Source: Nocardia sp. alder85J
GTDB lineage: Bacteria; Actinomycetota; Actinomycetes; Mycobacteriales; Mycobacteriaceae
DNA length: 64,000 nucleotides
Assembly (NCBI RefSeq): GCF_020176955.2
Contig: NZ_JAIUCZ020000011.1
Coordinates: forward strand, 62,001 to 126,000
Reading direction: 5' to 3'
The stretch's first letter is position 1. The number at the start of each line of letters is the position of its first letter. Below the pieces are notes generated by a model, which saw nothing but the letters and a program-made list of their open reading frames with translations, ran no database searches and was not told where the DNA came from. Made by a program: the position numbers and the translations under genes. Below are positions 24,726 to 33,137 of the stretch, piece by piece.

Positions 24726-25266
24726 ACGCGGCGATTCTGCTGTGGTGCAGGAACACTCGGGGGTGCCTGGACAGGTCGCGGCCGACGCCGGTACCAGCGG
24801 CGCGGTGGTATCGGTGCCCGATCGCGGAGCCCGGGACGGGCGGCTCGGCAGCGGCACCCGCGGCCGGGCGTGGCGATTTGCGGATCATGATGCTGCCCTT
24901 GATCTTTGCGGTGTGGCGCCGCGATCGAATGGGAACGAGCCGGGTGACGCGGCGGTTGATCTCGAAAACCCGTTCCGGCCTGCCGATCCGCGTGTTCGTA
25001 CCGTGTACATGACTCGTCGTGCAGGGCCGTGGGGCACTGCCCCGGCCGCCCGCGATGGTCACCGGAAGGCCATGGAAAGGGCAGTGGTAGGGCCGCGTAG
25101 ACCGTGCATGCTTGAGACTGCACCCGGCGCCGCTGGAGATATGCCCCTTCGCAGATAGCGGCGCGCTGGATCCGGCGCGGTCCGCCCTTACCGCGCCGGG
25201 CTCGCGGTCCGGCGACCGTAACGCGACGCCGGGTGCGTCCCGATCGCCCGTCTTGGAGGTACACCG
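24726..25266. other. 541-bp region with no recognised gene
   Basis: Open frames are present on both strands, but none has plausible composition, a recognised motif and a ribosome-binding site together. The GGAGGT at its right edge (25254-25259) belongs to the next gene. I see no RNA gene or repeat. Confidence 0.4.
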
Positions 25267-25764
25267 ATGCACGTACCGCATTCGGACGCCGGTGACCTGT
25301 GGCCCGGTGACAGTGCGCTCACACTGCCCGACTGGCACGAGTTGCTGGCCGCCTTCTGCGGGCATATCGGCGACCAGCCCGAGGACCATCCGGTGACCCG
25401 CTGGGCGCACGCCCTCGCGCTGGTGCATCTCACCGCACGCGAGCAGCCGCTCCGTGATGACGAATTCGACTGGGACCGTGCGGATCTGGTCGGTCGTATC
25501 GATCACTGGGTGGCCGGTCGCAGCGAGCGGCCCGCGCCCACCTCGCTGGGCGCGGCCATCGACGACATGGCGGCCGCGCAGGTGCGGGCCACCTGGCTGT
25601 TGCGCAATGCCGACGACGTCTCCGACGAAGAGGTCCACACCGCCTGGTTCCTGCTCGCCTCGCTGGCCGACGGCTGGACCGATCTGGTGGCCGAGACCCT
25701 CGGGCACGCCGGAGCGTGGCGCGGCTACCGCACCGCCGGCAGCCTGCTGCGCGACACCCTGTGA
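25267..25764 (+). CDS. DUF4254-like hypothetical protein
   Basis: This 165-residue, mostly helical acidic protein has a conserved-looking core: VTRWAHALALVHL near residue 43, LVGRIDHWV near 74 and SLGAAIDDMAAAQVRA near 93. These resemble DUF4254 proteins found in Nocardia and Rhodococcus. GGAGGT is 7 nt before ATG 25267. There is no signal peptide or membrane segment. Its function is unknown. Confidence 0.6.
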   Translation: MHVPHSDAGDLWPGDSALTLPDWHELLAAFCGHIGDQPEDHPVTRWAHALALVHLTAREQPLRDDEFDWDRADLVGRIDHWVAGRSERPAPTSLGAAIDDMAAAQVRATWLLRNADDVSDEEVHTAWFLLASLADGWTDLVAETLGHAGAWRGYRTAGSLLRDTL

Positions 25765-25849
25765 TCGTCGGCGTGATCGCACCACCGGCGGCCGCTGTGC
25801 CGCTGCGCCGCCGACCGGCCGGGACCGGCTGTGGCTCTTCGGCTTTCGC

Positions 25850-26779
25850 TCAGTAGCCGGCGGCGACGTCGATACGGGCATTGAGGTCGCCGCCGGAGAC
25901 GAAGCGGGCCACATTGTCCGTGACGTGGGCGGCGTAGGCGGCGGCGCGCAGCTGGGGTGGATTGGAATCGTGCGGGGTGACAATGGCATTCGGCAGTTCC
26001 CACAAGGGGTGGCCGTCGGGCAGCGGCTCCGGATCGGTCACGTCCAGTCCGGCGCCACCGATGGTGCCGTCACGGAGCGCGGCCACCAGGGCATCGGTGT
26101 CGATCAGGCTGCCGCGGGCGATGTTGATCACCCATGAGGTCGGCTTCAGTTGCGCCAGTTCCTCTTTGCCGATCAGGTGCCGGGTCTCCGGTGTGGCGGG
26201 CGCGCCGACCACCACATGATCCACCCGCGACCAGATCTCCGGCAGCCGCGACGCGGGGAGTGTCTCCACCACGCCGGGGGCGGAGATCGGTGTGCCGGAA
26301 CGGGTTACCGCGACGATGCGGGCGCCGAACGGTTCCAGCAGCGCGATGAGTTCGCGGCCGATACCGCCCGCGCCGACGATCGCGATCGTGGTGTCGCGCA
26401 GCGTGCCGATGTGCGGGAAGAACTCGGTCTGCCGCCAGCTGTCCGCGCGCAACTGCTGCGGCAGGTAACGCACTCCGGCCAGCAGCATCGCCAGCGCGTG
26501 TTCCGCGACACTGTGGGCGAACGCACCCGCCGCGGAGGTGAACACGACGGCGGGGAAGCGCTGGAGCACACCGCGGGCGAACCACTCCTCGACACCCGCG
26601 GAGAACAACTGCACCCATTCGATACCCGCGGGCAGTTCGGCAGGGAAGTCGGCCGGGCCGCTGTTCCAGATCAGCGCGCGGGCCTGACCCAGGTCCGCCA
26701 CCGTCGCGCCGCCGTCGGTGACCGCCCGCTCCAGCAGCGGGGTCACGGCGGGTCCGATCGCGATCGGGGTCGAGGACAT
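25850..26779 (-). CDS. D-isomer-specific 2-hydroxyacid dehydrogenase
   Basis: The 309-residue NAD-dependent enzyme has the Rossmann motif GAGGIGREL, the second-domain segment VINIARGSLIDTDALVAAL with catalytic Arg, and a downstream Glu in DVTDPEPLPDGHPLW. The usual catalytic His region reads NAIVTPHDSN, so His is kept. It reduces a 2-oxo acid or oxidises a D-2-hydroxy acid; the substrate is unknown. I chose ATG 26779 (MSSTPIAIGP), because AAGGAG lies 6 nt upstream. The longer frame from 26842 adds an Arg/Pro head. Confidence 0.87.
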   Translation of the reverse strand: MSSTPIAIGPAVTPLLERAVTDGGATVADLGQARALIWNSGPADFPAELPAGIEWVQLFSAGVEEWFARGVLQRFPAVVFTSAAGAFAHSVAEHALAMLLAGVRYLPQQLRADSWRQTEFFPHIGTLRDTTIAIVGAGGIGRELIALLEPFGARIVAVTRSGTPISAPGVVETLPASRLPEIWSRVDHVVVGAPATPETRHLIGKEELAQLKPTSWVINIARGSLIDTDALVAALRDGTIGGAGLDVTDPEPLPDGHPLWELPNAIVTPHDSNPPQLRAAAYAAHVTDNVARFVSGGDLNARIDVAAGY

Positions 26780-26839
26780 GGTGGTGCTCCTTCGCTTCCT
26801 GGCCGGACTTCCGGGCCGCGGCCGGATCCCCGGCTGCGA

Positions 26840-26869
26840 CACCCGCCGCGGTATCCGTCCAGGCGGGTG
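26840..26869. terminator. Hairpin between the LigD-like polymerase and the dehydrogenase
   Basis: CACCCGCC (26840-26847) and GGCGGGTG (26862-26869) form a perfect 8-bp stem with a 14-nt loop, 71 nt after the polymerase stop on the minus strand. Confidence 0.35.
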
Positions 26870-26940
26870 GCCGGATGAGGTTCGCTGGCCAGATTAGCGG
26901 CGGGTGCGAAGGCGTGCCCGGCGGTGGGTTGCCGCGGAGG

Positions 26941-27936
26941 TCACTCGTCGGTGCCCGGATCCCTGTCGGCGTCGGCATCCAGGTCGACCTCGAGCCGATC
27001 CCGATCGGCCCACTCCAGCAGCTGATCGAGCTCGAAGACGGCCTCATCGATGCCGGCGTGCAGATCACCGAGCCGGGCATACCGGGCGGGCACGGTGGCG
27101 ATGGTGAAATCGTCCGGCTCGACATCCGGGATCTCGTCCCAGCGCACCGGTGTCGACACCGTCGCCGCAGGAATGCCGCGCACCGAATAGGCGGCCGCGA
27201 TGGTGTGGTCGCGCGCATTCTGGTTGTAGTCGACGAACAACAGCCGCGGGTCGCGGTCGCGCCGCCACCAGGTGGTGGTGACATCGTCGGGCGCGCGGCG
27301 CTCGACCTCGCGCGCGAACGCCAGTGCGGCCCGCCGCACGTCCTGGAACCCCCAGCGCGGCGCGATGCGGACATACACGTGCAACCCCCGCCCGCCGGAG
27401 GTCTTCGGCCAGCCGACCGCGCCGATCTCGTCGAGCACCTCCTGCACCACACCCGCCACCCGCTGCACCCGCGACCACGGGCAATCCGGCATCGGGTCCA
27501 GGTCGATGCGCCACTCGTCGGGCTTCTCGGTGTCGAACCGCCGGGAGTTCCAGGGATGGAATTCCACCGTGCTCATCTGAACTGCCCAGATCACATCGGC
27601 GAGTTCGGTGACGCACAGCTCGTCGGCGTGCCGTCCGTAGCGCGGGAAGTAGACCCGCACGGTAGGCACCCAATCCGGCGCTCCGGCGGGCAGCCGCTTC
27701 TGATGTACCTTCCCGCCGGGCAGACCCTTCGGAAACCGGTGCAGCATGCACGGCCGGTCGCGCAACGCGTTGACGATGCCGTCGCCCACGGCGAGGTAGT
27801 ACTGGACGAGGTCGAGTTTGGTCACCCCGCGCTCGGGAAAGTACACCCGATCGGGATTGGAGATCCGTACCGTGCGGTTCCCGACGGGTAACTCGATCGC
27901 CGGTGCCGCGGACTTTCCGGCCACGCGCCTCACCAT
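26941..27936 (-). CDS. Stand-alone LigD-type primase-polymerase (AEP family)
   Basis: The 331-residue protein matches the polymerase domain of bacterial LigD. It starts with ISNPDRVYFPE and TKLDLVQYY, followed by the catalytic DLDP motif, the SGGRGLHVYV motif and the downstream DYNQNARDHTIAAAYS segment. In non-homologous end joining this domain fills gaps with ribonucleotides at broken ends. Here it has no ligase or nuclease domain, like the M. tuberculosis PolD-type paralogues Rv3730c and Rv0269c. No ku or ligD ligase gene is in the window. A RecQ-like helicase lies 141 nt upstream on the same strand. The start is ATG 27936. Confidence 0.9.
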   Translation of the reverse strand: MVRRVAGKSAAPAIELPVGNRTVRISNPDRVYFPERGVTKLDLVQYYLAVGDGIVNALRDRPCMLHRFPKGLPGGKVHQKRLPAGAPDWVPTVRVYFPRYGRHADELCVTELADVIWAVQMSTVEFHPWNSRRFDTEKPDEWRIDLDPMPDCPWSRVQRVAGVVQEVLDEIGAVGWPKTSGGRGLHVYVRIAPRWGFQDVRRAALAFAREVERRAPDDVTTTWWRRDRDPRLLFVDYNQNARDHTIAAAYSVRGIPAATVSTPVRWDEIPDVEPDDFTIATVPARYARLGDLHAGIDEAVFELDQLLEWADRDRLEVDLDADADRDPGTDE

Positions 27937-28077
27937 ACCGGCGACCGCCGCCGATCACCGCCGCTCCGTGACCGGCCCGTTGCGTGCGTGGCCGCTCGGC
28001 CTCGATGGCTGTGAGTTGCACACCGTCCGCCCCAGCGTTCGAGACCGGCGGGTTCGTATTCGGTGCCGGGCATGTGG

Positions 28078-30162
28078 TCAGGACGGGATGGCCAGGGCGA
28101 AGGGCAGTACCGCGGGGGCGCCGGCGAGGCGGAGGGTGTGGGCGGCCAGGGTGAAGGTCCAGCCGGTGTCGGTCTGGGCGTCGACCAGGAGGACCGGGCC
28201 GTCGAGGCCGGTGAGGTCGGGGGGTGTCCAGATGTCGAAGAGGGCGGCCACCCGGTGGGCCGAGTTGGCGGCGGTGACCGGGCGGCGGTCGGGGCGGGTG
28301 GGCAGGGTGCCGAGATCGCGGAGCCTGCCGACCCGGGCGAGGCGGGCGGCGAGGTCGGCGGTGAGCTTCGGATGGGTGGGGGAGTCCATCGCGAGCACGG
28401 AGGTCGGGCGGCGCGCCCAGTTCCATTCGCGCAGGACGGCGACGCAGGCGTCGAAGACCGCGTCGGGAACCGGGCCGTCCGGACCGTCGAGCAGGGTACG
28501 CAACCGCTGACCCCAGCCGAGATCACTCAGGCGACCCAGCACCCGCCCGGGTTCGGCGCCGTCGGAAATCTTGCCGGACAACGGAACTCCGAGCTTCGCC
28601 ATGCCGGTGGGCCATTGCTTGCGGGGTGCCAGGTCGATGCCGGGGCGGTCGAGCCGGGTGCGGATGGCGGCCAGATCGGTGGCGTCGACGGTGGTGTCGG
28701 TGCGGGTGCCGGTGCAGTTGTCGCAGCGACCGCAACTGCGGCCGTCGAGGCTGGGATCGTCGAGTTGGGTGCGCAGGAAGGTCATCCGGCATTCGGTGGT
28801 GGCCTGATACTCGATCATGGCCTGCTGCTCGGCTTCTCGCGCCACGGCCAGCCGCTCGTAGCGTTCGGTGTCGTAGACCCAGGGGGCGCCGGTGGACAGC
28901 CAGCCACCCCGCACCCGGCGCACGGCGCCGTCGACGTCGAGCACCTTCAGCACCATCTCCAGGCGGGAGCGGTTGAGCTCCACCAGCGGTTCCAGCGCCG
29001 TGGTGGACAGCGGGCGGTCCGGGTCCAGGGCGGCCAGCACCTCCCGCACCACATGTTCGCGAGGGAAGGCGACCGAGGCGAAGTAGCTCCAGATGCGCTT
29101 GTCCTCCGGGCCGGGCAGCAGGACGACCTGTGCGTTGTCGGTGCCGCGCCCGGCCCGGCCCACCTGCTGGTAGTAGGCGATGGGGGAGGAGGGTGCGCCG
29201 ACATGGACGACGAAACCCAGATCCGGCTTGTCGAAACCCATGCCGAGGGCAGAGGTGGCGACCAGCGCCTTGACCTCGTTGCCGAGCAGCGCCTGCTCCA
29301 GCAGCTCCCGTTCCGTCGGATCGGTCTGGCCGGTGTAGGCGGCGACCCGGTGACCGTGCGAACCGAGGACATCGGCGAGATCGTGTGCGGCGGCGACGGT
29401 GAGCGCGTAGATGATTCCGGACCCGGGCAGGTCGTGCAGGCGGCGGCTGAGCCAGGCGGTGCGGGCCACCGCATCCTCGATGCGGACCACCGACATGTGC
29501 AGTGACTCGCGATCCAGACTGCCGCGCAGCACGAGCGTATCGGTGCCGATCTGGGTGGCGACATCGGTGACCACCCGATCGTTGGCGGTGGCCGTGGTGG
29601 CCAGCACCGGGACCTCACTGCCGAGATCGGCGATCAGGGTGCGGATGCGGCGGTAGTCCGGCCGGAAGTCGTGGCCCCAGTCGGAGACGCAATGGGCCTC
29701 GTCGATAACCACCAGGCCGGCGTCGGCGGCCAGCCTCGGCAGCACCGCATCGCGGAAATCCGGATTGTTGAGGCGTTCGGGGCTGACCAGCAACACGTCG
29801 ACCGCACCCGCGGCGACCCGGGTGTGGATCTCGTCCCATTCGGTGACGTTGCCGGAGTTGATGGTGGCCGCGACCACGCCCGCCCGCTGAGCGGCGGCCA
29901 CCTGATTGCGCATCAGCGCCAGCAGCGGCGACACGATGACCGTCGGCCCGCGCCCGGCCGCGCGCAGCAGTTTGGCCGAGACGAAATAGACCGCCGATTT
30001 ACCCCAGCCGGTGCGTTGCACGACCAGCGCGCGACGCCGCTGCACGACCAGCGCCTCGATGGCCGTCCATTGGTCCTCGCGGAGCCGGGCGGTGGGCCCG
30101 GCCAGCTCGCGGAGCAGTGCTTCGGCGGATTCGCGCAGGTCGGTGATCGTCACGCGGTCCAT
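28078..30162 (-). CDS. RecQ-like DNA helicase with a C-terminal phosphoribosyltransferase-like domain
   Basis: The 694-residue protein has RecQ superfamily 2 motifs: Walker A RTGWGKS near residue 50, the DEAH box IDEAHCVSDWGHDFRPDY, and QxxGRxGR as QQVGRAGRG. A zinc site CGRCDNC lies near residue 470. After about residue 550 comes a region ending GPVLLVDAQTDTGWTFTLAA, which resembles the PRPP-loop region of phosphoribosyltransferases, as seen in some actinobacterial RecQ proteins. It unwinds DNA in repair. ATG 30162 is supported by TACCGT 8 nt upstream (leaderless layout). A LigD-like polymerase gene follows. Confidence 0.88.
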   Translation of the reverse strand: MDRVTITDLRESAEALLRELAGPTARLREDQWTAIEALVVQRRRALVVQRTGWGKSAVYFVSAKLLRAAGRGPTVIVSPLLALMRNQVAAAQRAGVVAATINSGNVTEWDEIHTRVAAGAVDVLLVSPERLNNPDFRDAVLPRLAADAGLVVIDEAHCVSDWGHDFRPDYRRIRTLIADLGSEVPVLATTATANDRVVTDVATQIGTDTLVLRGSLDRESLHMSVVRIEDAVARTAWLSRRLHDLPGSGIIYALTVAAAHDLADVLGSHGHRVAAYTGQTDPTERELLEQALLGNEVKALVATSALGMGFDKPDLGFVVHVGAPSSPIAYYQQVGRAGRGTDNAQVVLLPGPEDKRIWSYFASVAFPREHVVREVLAALDPDRPLSTTALEPLVELNRSRLEMVLKVLDVDGAVRRVRGGWLSTGAPWVYDTERYERLAVAREAEQQAMIEYQATTECRMTFLRTQLDDPSLDGRSCGRCDNCTGTRTDTTVDATDLAAIRTRLDRPGIDLAPRKQWPTGMAKLGVPLSGKISDGAEPGRVLGRLSDLGWGQRLRTLLDGPDGPVPDAVFDACVAVLREWNWARRPTSVLAMDSPTHPKLTADLAARLARVGRLRDLGTLPTRPDRRPVTAANSAHRVAALFDIWTPPDLTGLDGPVLLVDAQTDTGWTFTLAAHTLRLAGAPAVLPFALAIPS

Positions 30163-30170
30163 CGTGCCGG

Positions 30171-30176
30171 ACGGTA
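30171..30176 (-). promoter_or_regulatory. -10 box for leaderless recQ-like gene
   Basis: On the minus strand, TACCGT ends 8 nt before ATG 30162. No Shine-Dalgarno is seen. Confidence 0.4.
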
Positions 30177-30390
30177 CCGACATCCGGCGAGCGCCATGGC
30201 ACAGCCGCACCCGCTTTCATATCCCGCACTCCGTGCGAGGGCCGCGCACCCGTTCCAGGTGACCTTCGGAACATCCTGCGGGCGTGAGAATTTCGTGCGC
30301 AGCCCGGCATTTTCCGGATCGACCCCGGACAATGGGGGTCGCGGACAGGATTTTGCGGGTTCGGACCGGCGCTGTGAGGGAGGACGGGCG

Positions 30391-30873
30391 ATGCCGAACA
30401 AGTTCGAGTCACCGGCAGGCTGGTCCCCGCCCGGGGCCGAATTCCAGAATCAGCGCAGTACCGGCCGGAACCTCGGTGGCGTGCTGTTCGGGTTGCTGGT
30501 CACCCCGATCGGCATCGCCTTCGCGGCCAAGGGCGGCGCCGACATCCGCTACTGGGTGATCGTGGGCGCGGTCGTCGACCGCTGGACCGCCGCCCTGGAG
30601 ATCGTCGTCGGCGGCCTGCTGCTGATGGTGGTGGCCGTACTGGCGGTGTTCTCGCCGCTCGGGACCGTGGTGGCGAGCCTGGTGTGGGGCATCTTCCCGG
30701 GCATCCTGCACATCCTGTTCCCGGACGACAGCTTCCGGCTGATCTCTTCGCTGCCCTTCACCGACAGTTCGATGCTGGTGGCGCTGTACGCCTGGGTGAG
30801 CTACGGTTTCGCGCTGATCACCGGGTTCATGCTGCTGGGGGCCGGATTGGTGGGCGTGCTGCGCCGCCGGTGA
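30391..30873 (+). CDS. Small integral membrane protein, four predicted helices
   Basis: The 160-residue protein has a polar N-terminus (about 25 residues) and hydrophobic segments at roughly 29-50, 67-90, 91-110 and 130-157. I do not recognise the family. GGGAGG lies 7 nt before ATG 30391, which fixes the start; the frame is open far upstream, but that part overlaps the helicase gene antisense. Its function is unknown. Confidence 0.7.
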   Translation: MPNKFESPAGWSPPGAEFQNQRSTGRNLGGVLFGLLVTPIGIAFAAKGGADIRYWVIVGAVVDRWTAALEIVVGGLLLMVVAVLAVFSPLGTVVASLVWGIFPGILHILFPDDSFRLISSLPFTDSSMLVALYAWVSYGFALITGFMLLGAGLVGVLRRR

Positions 30874-30884
30874 CATGGTGGCGG

Positions 30885-31091
30885 TCAGGACAGATCGCGG
30901 AACGTCATCACGAAACCCGTTGTGGCGAGCAGGAACAGCACGATGTAGGCGATCACCCGCAACGCCGCCCACGGCAGGTCGTGGACCCACAGGCCGCTGA
31001 TCATGACCGTCAGCAGCAGCGCCACACCGTACAACGGTGTGCGGCGCGGGTGCAGACCTCGGCCGAAGCGCCCGGTGCCGGGTGATCCCAT
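30885..31091 (-). CDS. Small two-helix membrane protein
   Basis: This 68-residue product has a basic N-terminus (about 18 residues) and two hydrophobic helices (about 20-36 and 41-62). GAGGAGG is 4 nt before ATG 31091, a strong sign it is real. It is convergent with the four-helix membrane protein, 11 nt apart. It is not recognised. Confidence 0.6.
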   Translation of the reverse strand: MGSPGTGRFGRGLHPRRTPLYGVALLLTVMISGLWVHDLPWAALRVIAYIVLFLLATTGFVMTFRDLS

Positions 31092-31212
31092 ACCGCCTCC
31101 TCGCGTCGATGCCGTCGACTCCGGCCTACCCCATTTCCGGGATCCGGCACGGGCCGCCGGTCGCGGCGGCGTGTCGCCGAGCTGTGGCGCGCCGGCGCGG
31201 GACCGTGGACCG

Positions 31213-32055
31213 ATGCGCGTGTCCGCGGGCCCGTTCCGGCACCTCTACGATCCGAGCGCCGGGCGGGCCGAATCCTGGTACATCAACGATCACACTCTCG
31301 TGAGGGACGCCACGGGCCGCTGGCACCTGTTCGGGATCACGCATCCCGAGCCCGCCGATCCCTGGCACGAGATCGAATTCGCCCATGCCACCGCCGAGCG
31401 CCTGCACGGGCCGTGGACCACCCGGCCGGCGGCGCTGCGCACCGATCCGAGCCGCGGCGAGACACATCTGTGGGCTCCCCACGTGATCGCCCGGGACGGA
31501 ACGTATTTCATGTTCTACGACGGTGGCGGGCCGGATCGCACCGCGACGGCGATGTGCCTGGCCACCTCCACCGACCTGTTCCACTGGACCCGTCATCCGC
31601 ACGGCCCGCTGTTCCGGGACGGTTACGACGCCCGCGACCCGATGGTGTGCCGCATCGGCGACCGCTGGGTGATGTTCTATTGCGCCACCGACGATCCCGC
31701 CGGTGGCCGGCACATCGTCGCGTACCGCACCAGCGCCGATCTGGTGCGCTGGAGCGATCGCGGGATCGCCTGGACCGATACCGCCACCGGCACCGGGGCG
31801 GGACCGACCGAATCACCGTTCGTGCTGCGCCACAACGACTTCTGGTACCTGTTCATCGGCCCGCGGCCGGACTACGTGGGTACCGAGGTGTTCCGCAGCG
31901 CCGACCCGCTGCACTTCGAGCGGGCCGGGCGCGCCGGGCACATCGCCGCGCACGCCGCGGAGATCGTACGCGACGACGACGGGAGCCGGTGGATCACCAG
32001 CGCGGGCTGGGGGCGCGGCGGTGTGTGGCTGGCCCCCTTGCTTTTCGGTGACTGA
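31213..32055 (+). CDS. GH43/GH32-clan five-bladed beta-propeller protein
   Basis: The 280-residue sequence is a repeating pattern of F/W-x-x-D blades, as in family 43/62/32 glycosidases. The three carboxylates of that clan are in expected contexts: Asp26 in YINDHT (general base), Asp142 in DARDPMV (pKa modulator) and Glu200 in TESPFV (acid). It would cleave arabinofuranose, xylose or fructose linkages. No signal peptide is visible, so it is probably cytosolic. ATG 31213 is the first Met before the propeller. It lies in a neighbourhood with GH172, polyol dehydrogenase and xylulokinase genes, which supports a pentose role (inference). Confidence 0.7.
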   Translation: MRVSAGPFRHLYDPSAGRAESWYINDHTLVRDATGRWHLFGITHPEPADPWHEIEFAHATAERLHGPWTTRPAALRTDPSRGETHLWAPHVIARDGTYFMFYDGGGPDRTATAMCLATSTDLFHWTRHPHGPLFRDGYDARDPMVCRIGDRWVMFYCATDDPAGGRHIVAYRTSADLVRWSDRGIAWTDTATGTGAGPTESPFVLRHNDFWYLFIGPRPDYVGTEVFRSADPLHFERAGRAGHIAAHAAEIVRDDDGSRWITSAGWGRGGVWLAPLLFGD

Positions 32056-32078
32056 CGTTCGGAACCTGGTGCCGGCGT

Positions 32079-32837
32079 TCAGAATTGGGTGCGCGCCAGC
32101 CAGGTGGGCAGCACCGCCGCGTCGCCGGAGACGGTGAGGACGGGGCTGTCGGCGGGGATGCGGCCCAGCAGCAGCAGATACAGATCGACGGCCGCGCCCC
32201 GCACGGTCGCGGTGGCCGGCTCGGTGCTGTCGGTCCAGCCGATGCTGTCCTCGGTGCGCCGCACCGACCACGCGTCGCCGGTGTCGGTGGCCTGCAACAG
32301 CAGGCTGGTGCCGTCGTCCAGCGGGTTGCGGAAGCGCGCCGAACCCATCTCCAGCAAGCCCAGGAATTCCTCCAGGCCGTCGGCGCCCAGCACCGGATCG
32401 ATCGAAACCGGTTGTCCCAGCGCCAGTAGCGCGTCCGCACGGTGGCCGGTGTTCTCGTGCAACCGCCGGCGGATCCACCACTCGGCCGGGCGCAGCGCCC
32501 CGAACGGCGTCCACACCGGCACGTCGCGGCCGGTCGCGTCCACGGCGTCGATCACGGCGTCGGCGGTGGGCCGGAACCAGCCGTCGACCTCCGCCGGATC
32601 GCGTGGCCGCCGCACATCCGGGACGTCGGCGAACTCGACCCGCTCGGTGGACCGCAGGGTGATCATCCGGGCCGCCCAGCGATGCCCCCCGCCGACGTGG
32701 GCGAGCAGATTCTTCAGCCGCCAGTCGCCGCAGGTCGGGATCGGTGTCTCGGGATCGGCGTCGCGATACAGATCGCCGAGCAGGTCGTTCTCACTGCGCA
32801 GCGCCTCGCGGATCACTGCGGTGTCCAGTGGTTTCAT
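32079..32837 (-). CDS. Maleylpyruvate-isomerase-family mycothiol-dependent protein
   Basis: The 252-residue protein has the DinB-like four-helix N-terminal domain of the MDMPI/TIGR03083 family. A putative metal-binding His is in LAHVGGGHRWAARMI near residues 45-59, and a second helical block holds RRLHENTGHRADALL near 145. Members use mycothiol as cofactor in isomerase or transferase reactions; most substrates are unknown. ATG 32837 follows TACCGT at 7 nt and a GGAGG within the spacer. It is convergent with the GH43-like gene. Confidence 0.8.
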   Translation of the reverse strand: MKPLDTAVIREALRSENDLLGDLYRDADPETPIPTCGDWRLKNLLAHVGGGHRWAARMITLRSTERVEFADVPDVRRPRDPAEVDGWFRPTADAVIDAVDATGRDVPVWTPFGALRPAEWWIRRRLHENTGHRADALLALGQPVSIDPVLGADGLEEFLGLLEMGSARFRNPLDDGTSLLLQATDTGDAWSVRRTEDSIGWTDSTEPATATVRGAAVDLYLLLLGRIPADSPVLTVSGDAAVLPTWLARTQF

Positions 32838-32844
32838 ACCTCCG

Positions 32845-32850
32845 ACGGTA
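32845..32850 (-). promoter_or_regulatory. -10 box for the MDMPI-family gene
   Basis: Minus-strand TACCGT ends 7 nt before ATG 32837. The spacer itself contains GGAGG, so both leaderless and Shine-Dalgarno initiation are possible. Confidence 0.35.
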
Positions 32851-32894
32851 GTTCAGTGGCCGAGGCCCGCCAAGACATCGGCGCCGGTGGGTCT

Positions 32895-33095
32895 GCGCCA
32901 CCTGCCGGGCACCGCCGCGCCACCTCGTCGGGCACCGCTGCGCCACCTCGCCGGGTAGTGCTGGGCCACCTCGGCGAGCATCGCAGGGCCACTCCGCCCG
33001 GCGGCGCTGCGCCACCAGCAGGCGCTGCCGGGCGACCCGCCTGAGGCTGCTGTGCGACCCGCCGGAGGCTCTGTGCGACCCGCCGGGCGCTGCCG
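32895..33095. repeat. Degenerate 21-23 bp tandem repeat array
   Basis: About nine units with the core GCGCCACC (later variants GTGCGACC) followed by TCGCCGGGCACCGCT-like sequence recur. Core positions are 32895, 32917, 32940, 32963, 32986, 33009, 33030, 33052 and 33073. Spacing drifts from 22-23 bp to 21-22 bp along the array. No gene is credible across it. It fills the 300-bp space between two divergently transcribed genes, immediately upstream of the GH172 gene. Confidence 0.7.
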
Positions 33096-33137
33096 CCGAA
33101 TCCCGCCGCGGGGTGCGGTCACCGTGTCAGAATCGGC

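Noticed and set aside
24706..24888. A 60-codon minus-strand frame next to the ACP-like gene
   Set aside because: It overlaps the ACP-like stop region, has only a weak purine run upstream and an Arg/Ala/Pro-rich composition without a known match.
32895..33095. CRISPR array
   Set aside because: The repeats are contiguous and degenerate at 21-23 bp, with no unique spacers and no cas genes.
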